DNA of 42,736 nt from Armatimonadota bacterium. GTDB lineage: Bacteria > Armatimonadota > UBA5829. A program made the position numbers and the translations under genes. Numbering within the stretch: the stretch's first letter is position 1; every line of letters begins with the position of its first letter. The notes below the pieces were generated by a model. It worked only from the letters and a program-made list of their open reading frames with translations. It ran no database searches and was not told the origin of the DNA. Shown here in pieces: positions 36,050 to 42,736 of the stretch. Location: positions 1-42,736 of the forward strand of contig JAPLCU010000042.1 in the NCBI GenBank assembly GCA_026392045.1, in the 5' to 3' direction.

Positions 36050-36940
36050 CTATTTGCCCTCTCTTGATGACGACCCGAGTTTATACTCTCCGAATAGCCC
36101 TTGCGGTCGCCACATCATAAATGTCACCAACAGAATGCCGTAAAGAATTTGTCGCGAGTTTGCTGCAAGTGCCTCGGGCAGACCGACCTGTCTGAGAACC
36201 TCCGGCAGCACAACCAAAACCACTGCGCCCACAAAGGGTCCCCACAGACTGCCTGCTCCACCTATAATGAGAATCGAAACAATGAATATCGACTCCATCA
36301 CTGTAAAGCCGGTGGGGTCTATTGATACTATGTAGAAAGCATAGACCGCTCCAATCAGCGCTGCAAGACACGAGCTTATCACGAAGACCGTCAGTTTGTA
36401 TTTAGCAACATTCTTCCCCAACGATTGAGCAAAAATTTCATCTTCACGAATCGCCTTGAGCACTCGTCCAAACGGTGATCTGACTATGCGAGCCACGACC
36501 CAATAGGTAAATGAACATACACAAGCAGTCAGAACAAGAAACTGAGCATTTGAAGCAATCACAATACCGAAGATCGCAGGTCGAGGAATGCCGTTCAAGC
36601 CTTGCGGACCGCCGGTGAGCGAAACCCAGTTGTTTAGGCATCCGAAAGCAAGGATTTGAAAGGCAAAAGTAGTTATGGCAAGGTAATCGTCACGAACCCG
36701 CAGCGAAGGCAATCCCACCATCAAGCCAAGTATTCCAGCAACTACCATTGCGCACAATATGCAAACAAAGAACGGCATGTGGGCATTAAGAGCCAGTAGT
36801 CCGGCGCTGTAAGCCCCTATGCCAAAAAAAGCCGCGTGAGCAAGCGAAAGTAAACCAGTGTAGCCGGTGAGCAAGTTCAGCGAGTTGGCAAGTACGGCAT
36901 AAATACACACAACCACTAATATATGGTAGAAGTAATCCAT
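36050..36940 (-). CDS. livM: Branched-chain amino-acid-type ABC transporter permease
   Basis: An inner-membrane permease of 296 residues with about 8-9 membrane segments. LivM landmarks are LANSLNLLTGYTGLLSLAHAAFFGIGAY near the N-terminus, LRVRDDYLAITTFAFQ, SLTGGPQGLNGIP, SPFGRVLKAIREDEIFAQSLGKNV (the EAA-like loop contacting the ATPase) and GGAGSLWGPFVGA. It ends MWRPQGLFGEY. Its ATG follows the LivH stop with no gap (TAAATG), so translation is coupled. Confidence 0.94.
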   Translation of the reverse strand: MDYFYHILVVVCIYAVLANSLNLLTGYTGLLSLAHAAFFGIGAYSAGLLALNAHMPFFVCILCAMVVAGILGLMVGLPSLRVRDDYLAITTFAFQILAFGCLNNWVSLTGGPQGLNGIPRPAIFGIVIASNAQFLVLTACVCSFTYWVVARIVRSPFGRVLKAIREDEIFAQSLGKNVAKYKLTVFVISSCLAALIGAVYAFYIVSIDPTGFTVMESIFIVSILIIGGAGSLWGPFVGAVVLVVLPEVLRQVGLPEALAANSRQILYGILLVTFMMWRPQGLFGEYKLGSSSREGK

Positions 36941-37813
36941 TTATATACTCGCATTCTTTACGCGCTTGCCTAAAAACCCTTGAGGTCTAAACAGCAAAAA
37001 AACCAGCAACACAGCGAACGCCATCGGTTCTTGCCACTGTGAACCTAGGAACCATGATGATAATTGTTGGGCTGCGCTTAATAATACTGCTCCCAAGATC
37101 AGGCCGGGCATGCTGCCTACGCCTCCTACGATGACCGCAACCACTGCCATCATAAGCGCGTTCATCCCCATGTTCGGAGTCATGTCAACGTCCATCGCGA
37201 CCATTATCCCGGCAATACCAGCTAATGCAGAACCAATGACGAACGTCCAGAATATGACACGGTCACTGTCGATTCCGGAGATATTGGCTAGCACGGGGTC
37301 ATTTGCCACCGCGCGCAACGCTTTTCCCATAATCGATTGCCTGAAAAACACAATCATGGCCGCCAATAGCCCAATGCTGATAGCAACAGTTAGCAATTGA
37401 ACAGGTGTAATGACAGCCCCAAAGACTCTGATTCCTTCGCTGATGGTGTTCGGACGGATGCTCTTTGTGTCGTCGCCAAATGCAAGCGAGATAGTGTTCT
37501 GAAGTAATACATATATTCCAAGGGAAGCCATCAGAAGAACAAGAGGCGATGATCCCTTGCGCCTTAAAGGTCGGTATACTGCCAATTCCATTGTAGCGCC
37601 CAATGCAGCGCTAATAACCACGGCGATGGGAATTGATATAGCCAAAGGCAGTCCCAGTCTCGTAGTCAGGAGAAACGCCGCATATGGCCCCGATGTAAAT
37701 ACCACACCGTGCGCAAAGTGGAAGAAACGCACAACTCGGTATATCAGCGCGAATCCTAGCCCCACTAGCAATATCGTGCTGGCGGCTATAATGATATTGG
37801 CGACCAGTTGCAC
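36941..37813 (-). CDS. livH: Branched-chain amino-acid-type ABC transporter permease
   Basis: The partner permease, 290 residues, with a GTG start at 37813 that lies one base after the stop of the B12-type radical SAM gene. LivH landmarks are GLGFALIYRVVRFFHFAHG, the loop SIMGKALRAVANDPVLANISGID, and VVAVIVGGVGSMPGLILGA, ending LLFRPQGFLGKR. There is no strong ribosome site of its own, so it depends on coupling to the radical SAM gene. This shows that the biosynthetic-type genes and the transporter are one transcript rather than accidental neighbours. Confidence 0.94.
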   Translation of the reverse strand: MQLVANIIIAASTILLVGLGFALIYRVVRFFHFAHGVVFTSGPYAAFLLTTRLGLPLAISIPIAVVISAALGATMELAVYRPLRRKGSSPLVLLMASLGIYVLLQNTISLAFGDDTKSIRPNTISEGIRVFGAVITPVQLLTVAISIGLLAAMIVFFRQSIMGKALRAVANDPVLANISGIDSDRVIFWTFVIGSALAGIAGIMVAMDVDMTPNMGMNALMMAVVAVIVGGVGSMPGLILGAVLLSAAQQLSSWFLGSQWQEPMAFAVLLVFLLFRPQGFLGKRVKNASI

Positions 37814-37814
37814 G

Positions 37815-39275
37815 CTAGATCACGTTCCCTTCTGGAGGCGCGGATGAATATGCAATAGTCTTGTTCTGATCGTTGATGAGCCTTATCCATGCTTCCTCGC
37901 CTGATATCATATCGAACGTCTTCAGATAGTAGAGAAACTCTCTGTAGCTCTCTATATAGTGAGGGTATTTATCTAACATGCGCTTAGTCACATCCGCGTA
38001 AGTCTTAGAGCCGTAAAAAGCTCTGAAGAGCCTTGTTCGGATCTCATGATATTGTTGAACCGATATAATCGGATTGTAGACAACAGGCATTGACACCGTA
38101 TCGAAATGCGACCAATCCTTAGTGAGCAAATGTGGCGAATAGCGATCCCAGTCGCGCGTTCCAGGAAATGGTGTAAGATATGATATCTTGATCTCATTCG
38201 CTCGAATATTTCCGATATGCTCCATATACTCCTTGATATCGTCTTCGGTTTCCCATGGCGAACCAATCATCAAGTATGCTTTTACGAATATACCTAGCGA
38301 ATTACAATAATCAAGAAGTTCATTTATGCTTTCCGTATTCTGAGAATTCAGCGGTTTCATAAGCTCCATAGCACGCGGAGAAAGACCGTCAATGCCAAGA
38401 CCGATTTTCCTGCAGCCAGCACGCCCCATAGCGGCGAGGGCTTCTCGATCTATGTCGAGGTTGCTCATATGGTACCAACTCAGGTTGAGTCTAGAGCTTT
38501 CTAATGTGTTACACAAGTCAATTGTCCACTCTTTGACCTGACCCAGCGATTGATCAACAAAGACCACTGTATTCGTATCGAATTGCGACTTCAAATCGCG
38601 AATCTCTCGGACAACGTTTTCCGGCGACCGGAAGCGCACTCCTGTGCCCCATACAGTTTGAGATGCACAGAAGCTGCAGGAATGATCGCAACCTCTGGAA
38701 GCAAGAACAATTGCTATATTCTTCTGCTGAGAATGGGCGGGCCACATCAAGTCGTAAGGTATATAAGTGCCTAGACGCGCCTCAGAGCGAAGCGGAAAAG
38801 GCAGCGCATCTAGATCGGTCAGTCTGTCGGCAACAAAGTGTCTTGGCGACACGCCAGTCCTATCGCCATTACGAATACAATTGCTCGTCCCATCAACTAT
38901 CGTTCGGATCAGCTCCACAGCCGCGAGCTCGCCTTCGCCACTAATCGCATAATCAAAAGGTCCATTGAGGGTATCATTCGTGCATCCGCAGGCGTGATAG
39001 CCCCCAATCACCGTGATTCGACCATCATTCTTGGCTTGGGCAGCCTCAATACATACCCTAGGATATTCTGCCGTAGTGCTGGAAAACAGCGAAAACTCAG
39101 AGTGAAAACCGGGCACAGACGCACGCAGTTCATTGGGGCTCGTAAGTTGCGCTGGAATCCCAGCAGCCACCAATGAGCCCGCAATATACTCCAAACCAAT
39201 GGGCTCTGGGGACCCTGAATAGAATGTATGGGCGTGCCTAGGGGGTATTAGGGAGGCTTTCGGCCTTATGTTCAC
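37815..39275 (-). CDS. B12-binding-type radical SAM enzyme
   Basis: 486 residues from a GTG at 39275, which overlaps the stop of the preceding gene (GTGA). The open frame extends to 39503, but that part lies within the upstream gene and has no family match. The N-terminal region has the B12-binding-domain layout (GLEYIAGSLVAAGI, ITVIGGYHACG, FDYAISGEGE). No DxHxxG motif is visible, as in many B12-radical SAM enzymes that bind cobalamin base-off. The radical SAM core has SRGCDHSCSFC (Cys196, Cys200, Cys203) and continues through FVDQSLGQ, KIGLGIDGLS and LMIGSPWETEDDI. Such enzymes perform methylations, ring formations or rearrangements. With a peptide gene and a second radical SAM gene in the same operon, peptide modification is an attractive guess but is not shown. 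Confidence 0.88.
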   Translation of the reverse strand: MNIRPKASLIPPRHAHTFYSGSPEPIGLEYIAGSLVAAGIPAQLTSPNELRASVPGFHSEFSLFSSTTAEYPRVCIEAAQAKNDGRITVIGGYHACGCTNDTLNGPFDYAISGEGELAAVELIRTIVDGTSNCIRNGDRTGVSPRHFVADRLTDLDALPFPLRSEARLGTYIPYDLMWPAHSQQKNIAIVLASRGCDHSCSFCASQTVWGTGVRFRSPENVVREIRDLKSQFDTNTVVFVDQSLGQVKEWTIDLCNTLESSRLNLSWYHMSNLDIDREALAAMGRAGCRKIGLGIDGLSPRAMELMKPLNSQNTESINELLDYCNSLGIFVKAYLMIGSPWETEDDIKEYMEHIGNIRANEIKISYLTPFPGTRDWDRYSPHLLTKDWSHFDTVSMPVVYNPIISVQQYHEIRTRLFRAFYGSKTYADVTKRMLDKYPHYIESYREFLYYLKTFDMISGEEAWIRLINDQNKTIAYSSAPPEGNVI

Positions 39276-40366
39276 TCTAATCCACCAATGAGACCAGTAT
39301 TGTTGACTTTTCGTTCCCAGACAATCACTGTATCTCCTTTTTCGATCTTCACTAATTTTTCCTTTAGTTGCGTTGCTGAGTAAGTCGCCGCTGACATCAT
39401 GAAGCATTTGCCGAAGAAGTCCAAATAGTGCGTGTCTAGGCCTATTTTCATAGTGCAAGTGGTATCCGATTTTCGCCACTCTACTGCTACCTTTGAGTCC
39501 CATACCTGGAAATCAAGGGCGGCCAGGCTGCATTTCCTACATTCTCCGCAAAGGGTCTCTAAATATGCAAAGCGCGTCTGAATATCATAATCCGAGTTTG
39601 AGAAACGAAGAAAACACAAAAGAGCATCCCTGTTATCAGGGTGCCAGAATTGCGCAAGATTATCCTCGTCAGGAATCACCACGAACCTCTTCTTCGACTC
39701 GCTCACGCGTAAGCGCATCATTGTCGCGACATGTGATGGGAAGTTCTGCTCTGACAGGGTGTTGTTCATTGCCGCTTTAAGCATTTCAGACTCCGACGCG
39801 AACACCTCCTTGAACCAAGTGGTCGGAATATATGGGCAAGTCATATGCAGCGTGCTGGAACAATTTGGTATTAGATCAGCAAGTAGTTCGGAGTAATCCC
39901 GCGCCAACAGTTGGAAGTCAATTTGATTCCTTGACTTGAAGTCATCTTTCAATTTCCTCGAAACAAAAAACGGCACTACCCATTTCGCCTTGGTGTCGAT
40001 ACTGTGGCTGGACAGAAGAATGTTCTCAAGCACATTGTGCTCGGTATGTACCCCGAAGTATGGAGAGAATCGATCAAGCTGTTTTTCGACCGACTCTATA
40101 AGAATTCGAACTTGTTCCTTGACCTTCTCGGCAGCCTCCTGTGGCAATCTCTGTTCGTATTGAAAGAGCAACCGACAAACGTAGTCCACAAAAAAGGCAC
40201 CCGAAATCGCCCAAAGACATCTCCAAGATCCCGACATATCTTCGGAGACGTCTCCTGTGAAACTCATCATATAACCAATAAATAAACCAGTTATAAGCCG
40301 CATCACTATCTGAAAGACATCTTTGAGGCCGTTCTTGTGTTTATACAACCACTCCAGTATCTTCAA
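39272..40366 (-). CDS. Two-TM membrane protein with CxxCxxC motif, unknown function
   Basis: 364 residues from a TTG at 40366 with GGGAGG 8 nt upstream. I do not recognise the family. Two membrane segments (about 18-37 and 50-68) form an N-terminal hairpin, followed by a charged, coiled-coil-like stretch (72-98) and a soluble domain of about 260 residues, presumably cytoplasmic. It has CGECRKC (Cys273, Cys276, Cys279), which could bind zinc or an Fe-S cluster, and additional Cys at 169, 177, 251, 304 and 321. It sits between two radical SAM genes, 15 nt after the first and overlapping the second by 4 nt. A role as membrane scaffold, electron donor or immunity protein for the pathway is speculative. 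Confidence 0.78.
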   Translation of the reverse strand: MKILEWLYKHKNGLKDVFQIVMRLITGLFIGYMMSFTGDVSEDMSGSWRCLWAISGAFFVDYVCRLLFQYEQRLPQEAAEKVKEQVRILIESVEKQLDRFSPYFGVHTEHNVLENILLSSHSIDTKAKWVVPFFVSRKLKDDFKSRNQIDFQLLARDYSELLADLIPNCSSTLHMTCPYIPTTWFKEVFASESEMLKAAMNNTLSEQNFPSHVATMMRLRVSESKKRFVVIPDEDNLAQFWHPDNRDALLCFLRFSNSDYDIQTRFAYLETLCGECRKCSLAALDFQVWDSKVAVEWRKSDTTCTMKIGLDTHYLDFFGKCFMMSAATYSATQLKEKLVKIEKGDTVIVWERKVNNTGLIGGLE

Positions 40367-40381
40367 GCGTTGTTCCTCCCG

Positions 40382-41521
40382 TTACGCACTACTATAATCT
40401 CCTGATGTGCAGAGGGCGCGGTCTCTGGTTCGGCTAAGACACCGCCCTGTTCGCCTGATTCCCCTAGTGTGCATCGGCCCCCCGTGGCAAAACTCCCACT
40501 CCCCACAATCCACACACTCGCCTGTCTTCTTCCAGCCAGATTCCCTATATCGCTGATAGCGAGTATCCCAAATAGTCTTTATACGCTCTGTCCGCAGATC
40601 GCCTTCGATGAACTCTCGCGAGATGTTACTGCAGGATGCGAGTTTGCCGTCGTAGAGAATGCCTAAATTGATGATCCCTGCTATGCAGTGGAAAATCATC
40701 GGGCGGAACGTGCCTTCGAGTTCCTTGCCCATCCATCCGCCGCAGCCCATTTCCACCATTGTGACCGAAGGCTCTGCATAGGTGGGGCTGCTTTTGCCAT
40801 ACTCCGTCCTCAAAAAATCAATGACCTGTCGGAGACCATCCGGCGATAGCAGGTAATCGGAATCTATTTCCGTTCTTCCTTGGGGATCGAGAGTGAGTAT
40901 CCTGAATATCCTGGGGTTGATCTCGTTTCTGACCAACTCGAAGAAATCGGGAATTTGATCGACGTTCTTCGAATGTGCGACCATTCCCACTGTTACCGTA
41001 AACCCGTGCTCCACAGCCAGACGAGCGGCTTTGAAAACCTTCGCGAAGCTCCCAGGTGCGCGTCGGAACGAATCGTGCGCATCCTCAAGCCCATCAATAC
41101 TGACACCAATACCGGTCACCCCACATTGTTTGAGCTCATCAAAGAGTTCCGGATGATCGGCCAAAACAATTCCATTCGTCTGGATATCAATGTTGCGGTA
41201 ATACGGCCGTTGGCTAATCCTGCGCAACACCTCCAGCAAATCTTTGCGGACGAACGGTTCGCCACCTGTGATGTTAATATGCCTGAACCGGCTCGTATCA
41301 AAATCTTGGGCAATCTGTTCAAATGCGCCAACGATCTCTTCAGTGGTCAGCTCTTCGGCATGATCGGCATCCTCAGCGGGAGATCCGCAGTGAAGACAAT
41401 TCAGATTACACCGTCGCGTAGCCTCCCAGCTGATGATCTGCATTGGATGCTCAAGAATCAAATTATCGATGCGTTTCTTCCATTGTTCGAAGAGATCGTC
41501 CCAAGTCGGCTCAATGCTCAT
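40382..41521 (-). CDS. Radical SAM protein with C-terminal SPASM-like Cys-rich region
   Basis: 379 residues. The radical SAM core starts with EATRRCNLNCLHCGS (Cys38, Cys42, Cys45), then INITGGEPFVRKDL, IDIQTNGI and GIGVSIDGLEDAHD, all typical of the PqqE/AnSME/mycofactocin-type branch. The C-terminus has a SPASM-like set of cysteines: FHCIAG, ASCSNI, GECVDCGEWEFC and later Cys residues, enough for one or two auxiliary Fe-S clusters. Proteins with this layout usually modify peptides or proteins. Its ATG overlaps the stop of the 61-codon gene upstream (ATGA), so the two are translated together. That coupling points to the 61-residue product as a substrate or partner. The modification cannot be read from sequence. 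Confidence 0.9.
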   Translation of the reverse strand: MSIEPTWDDLFEQWKKRIDNLILEHPMQIISWEATRRCNLNCLHCGSPAEDADHAEELTTEEIVGAFEQIAQDFDTSRFRHINITGGEPFVRKDLLEVLRRISQRPYYRNIDIQTNGIVLADHPELFDELKQCGVTGIGVSIDGLEDAHDSFRRAPGSFAKVFKAARLAVEHGFTVTVGMVAHSKNVDQIPDFFELVRNEINPRIFRILTLDPQGRTEIDSDYLLSPDGLRQVIDFLRTEYGKSSPTYAEPSVTMVEMGCGGWMGKELEGTFRPMIFHCIAGIINLGILYDGKLASCSNISREFIEGDLRTERIKTIWDTRYQRYRESGWKKTGECVDCGEWEFCHGGPMHTRGIRRTGRCLSRTRDRALCTSGDYSSA

Positions 41522-41703
41522 TCTCCGAAGACTTCCACGAAATACTCAGTGAACTCGTCTCCAGGATGACTGCTATACATATTGTTTACGAACTCCACTG
41601 GGTTCGACCACTGAAGCATTCGCTTCTTGAACTCGTCAACTCTGGTGGATTCGTTGCCACTATTCGTTCCTTTATTCTGTGTTCTATTCAATGTAATTAC
41701 CAT
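41518..41703 (-). CDS. Small 61-residue protein, candidate peptide substrate of radical SAM enzymes
   Basis: A real gene by context: AGGAG lies 7 nt before the ATG, it starts 12 nt after the binding-protein stop, and its stop overlaps the radical SAM start. There is no signal peptide and no cysteine. The N-terminal half is polar and Asn/Thr-rich; the middle has a helix-like stretch with RMLQWSNPVEFVNNMY; the end is acidic and aromatic (DEFTEYFVEVFGE). A precursor peptide for modification is the natural hypothesis, with Tyr, Trp, Phe, Ser or Glu as possible targets. Alternatives are a RiPP-recognition-like chaperone, although the sequence does not resemble PqqD, or a small accessory subunit. 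I recognise no family. Confidence 0.75.
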   Translation of the reverse strand: MVITLNRTQNKGTNSGNESTRVDEFKKRMLQWSNPVEFVNNMYSSHPGDEFTEYFVEVFGE

Positions 41704-41715
41704 TTGATATCTCCT

Positions 41716-42736
41716 CTATGGTTTTGCGACTACAACTTTGCCGCTCTTAATAGTCATCCGGCCAAACGCTTCTGAAGCGAGATCGCCGTTTTCTTTAAAT
41801 GCAATATTTCCTGAAACTCCCACAAATGACACCTTGCCGAGTGCAGCTTTTACATTCGTCGCATCGACACTCTTACTAGCTTCCATTGCCTTGAAGACTG
41901 CCATAGCGGCATCATATGAGCAAGCGCCAATAATATCTGGGTCTTCTTTGAACTTAGTCTTATAGCGCTTGGCAAACTTTTTATATTCAGGACTGGCGCT
42001 CTCGGACGGCGCAGTGTAGCGAACGCCCTCAACTGATCTCCCAGCAATCTTTCTGAACTCTGGCGAACCCCAGTTATCGCCACCAAAGAGCGGAACGCTG
42101 AAGCCCAGTTCCTTAATCTGCCGAACGAAAACGCCACCCTCTTTTGGGTAGGTCGGCGAGACAACTGCATCCAGTTTTGGCAGTCGCTTCAGCTTGGCAA
42201 TGATTGTGCGGAAATCGCTTGATCCCTCGGCCACACCCTCCGCAAGAATTACTTTGCCTCCCCGGCTTGAGAACCTCTGGCTAAAGCCATCAGCCAACGG
42301 CTTGCCCCATGCATTGTTGGTATATACAACAGCGACATTCTTTGCGCCGGAATCAGCCACCCAGTTGGCTAGAATCTCGGCCTGCTGATCATCAGCCGGT
42401 GCGGTTCTGAAAAAATACTGCCCGCCTTTGGTCGAAAGCTCCGTGGACGAGGAGATCGGAGACACAAGAAGAACCTTGTTCTGATTGGCAATTGGGGCAA
42501 CAGCCAAAGTCACGCCGCTGCCTGCGGAACCGAGTATCACAGGAACCTTATCGATTGTAGCAAATTTCGTGACAATGCTCACAGCCTGCTTCTTGTCATT
42601 TCGATCATCCTGGAAGTCTACTGTCACTTTCCGACCCAAGACTCCACCATTCTTGTTGATGTCCTCGATAGCCAATTCAATTCCTTTTTTTGCCTTCTGA
42701 CCGTAAGAAGCTACCTCACCAGTCAAAGGGAACGTC
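41716..42736 (-). CDS. livK: Branched-chain amino-acid-type ABC transporter substrate-binding protein (partial)
   Basis: The binding protein of the Liv-type importer, a Peripla_BP_6 fold. The gene is cut by the right edge of the window; the frame stays open through the last bases (FPLTGEVASYGQ, matching the usual GPLTG start of the mature domain), so about 40-50 N-terminal residues including the signal peptide lie outside. Landmarks are GIELAIEDINKNGGVLGRKV, VILGSAGSGVTLAVAPIA, FFRTAPADDQQA, VAVVYTNNAWGKPLADGF, YDAAMAVFKAM and GVSGNIAFKENGD. It is the first gene of the visible operon and is followed within 12 nt by the 61-residue gene. The ligand is unknown; a short peptide or modified amino acid is possible given the context. 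Confidence 0.92.
   Translation of the reverse strand, partial: TFPLTGEVASYGQKAKKGIELAIEDINKNGGVLGRKVTVDFQDDRNDKKQAVSIVTKFATIDKVPVILGSAGSGVTLAVAPIANQNKVLLVSPISSSTELSTKGGQYFFRTAPADDQQAEILANWVADSGAKNVAVVYTNNAWGKPLADGFSQRFSSRGGKVILAEGVAEGSSDFRTIIAKLKRLPKLDAVVSPTYPKEGGVFVRQIKELGFSVPLFGGDNWGSPEFRKIAGRSVEGVRYTAPSESASPEYKKFAKRYKTKFKEDPDIIGACSYDAAMAVFKAMEASKSVDATNVKAALGKVSFVGVSGNIAFKENGDLASEAFGRMTIKSGKVVVAKP

Noticed and set aside
38998-39015. CAATCACCGTGATTCG resembling part of the 44-bp IS end
   Set aside because: The match is short and lies inside the conserved ITVIGGYH coding stretch of the radical SAM gene.
39276-39503. N-terminal extension of the B12-type radical SAM frame
   Set aside because: It overlaps the preceding gene and has no family match; the GTG at 39275 overlapping the upstream stop is the better start.
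40880-41569. 229-codon plus-strand frame across the radical SAM gene
   Set aside because: It is a shadow of a gene with clear CxxxCxxC and SPASM-like motifs; composition is that of an antisense frame.

Overview
The window is bacterial, of moderate GC content, and looks like a mosaic. A sialate O-acetylesterase, a DPP-IV-type peptidase with a VHL-like tail, CotH/formylglycine-generating-enzyme/lamin-tail proteins and a PEP-CTERM sorting signal together suggest a free-living Gram-negative-type bacterium such as Armatimonadota or a PVC-group organism. No rRNA or marker gene is present, so this placement is inference. A TonB receptor implies an outer membrane. I saw no tRNA, rRNA or CRISPR array.

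Layout. 1-12.2 kb is an ordinary chromosomal region: a two-TM RCK channel, a small hypothetical gene, a secreted esterase, a GlcD-type FAD oxidase, a secreted S9 peptidase and an RbsB-RbsA-RbsC-type sugar ABC operon with a good sigma70-like promoter. 12.4-16.3 kb is a graveyard bounded by two outward-pointing ends of the same insertion sequence. It holds a frameshifted CotH/FGE gene, a lamin-tail PEP-CTERM gene broken at a palindromic repeat, and the 3' end of an Fe-S oxidoreductase gene. 16.8-26.3 kb looks like a signalling island: two paralogous lipoproteins, a TonB-dependent receptor, a YfiR protein, a CHASE8-like/HAMP/PAS hybrid kinase with two receivers and an Hpt, and a REC-GGDEF-EAL protein. 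Two hairpins with an identical 10-nt loop and a covarying stem lie in front of the receptor and the kinase.

26.3-34.2 kb holds a decayed insertion sequence, a two-gene operon and two more IS remnants. The operon is the most unusual locus here. It encodes a 1496-residue protein made mostly of pentatricopeptide (PPR) repeats ending in a histidine-kinase-like module. The second gene encodes a response regulator with a receiver, an AAA+ domain that lacks the sigma54 contact loop, and a Schlafen/AlbA_2 domain in place of a DNA-binding helix-turn-helix. I propose it as a candidate RNA-sensing two-component system; that function is inference.

34.5-42.7 kb (minus strand) is a Liv-type ABC transporter operon interrupted by a tightly coupled four-gene insert between the binding protein and the permeases. 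The insert encodes a 61-residue peptide, a radical SAM protein with a Cys-rich SPASM-like tail, a two-TM protein with a CxxCxxC motif, and a B12-binding-type radical SAM enzyme. This resembles a peptide-modification (RiPP-like) module wired into a transporter. The binding-protein gene runs off the right edge.
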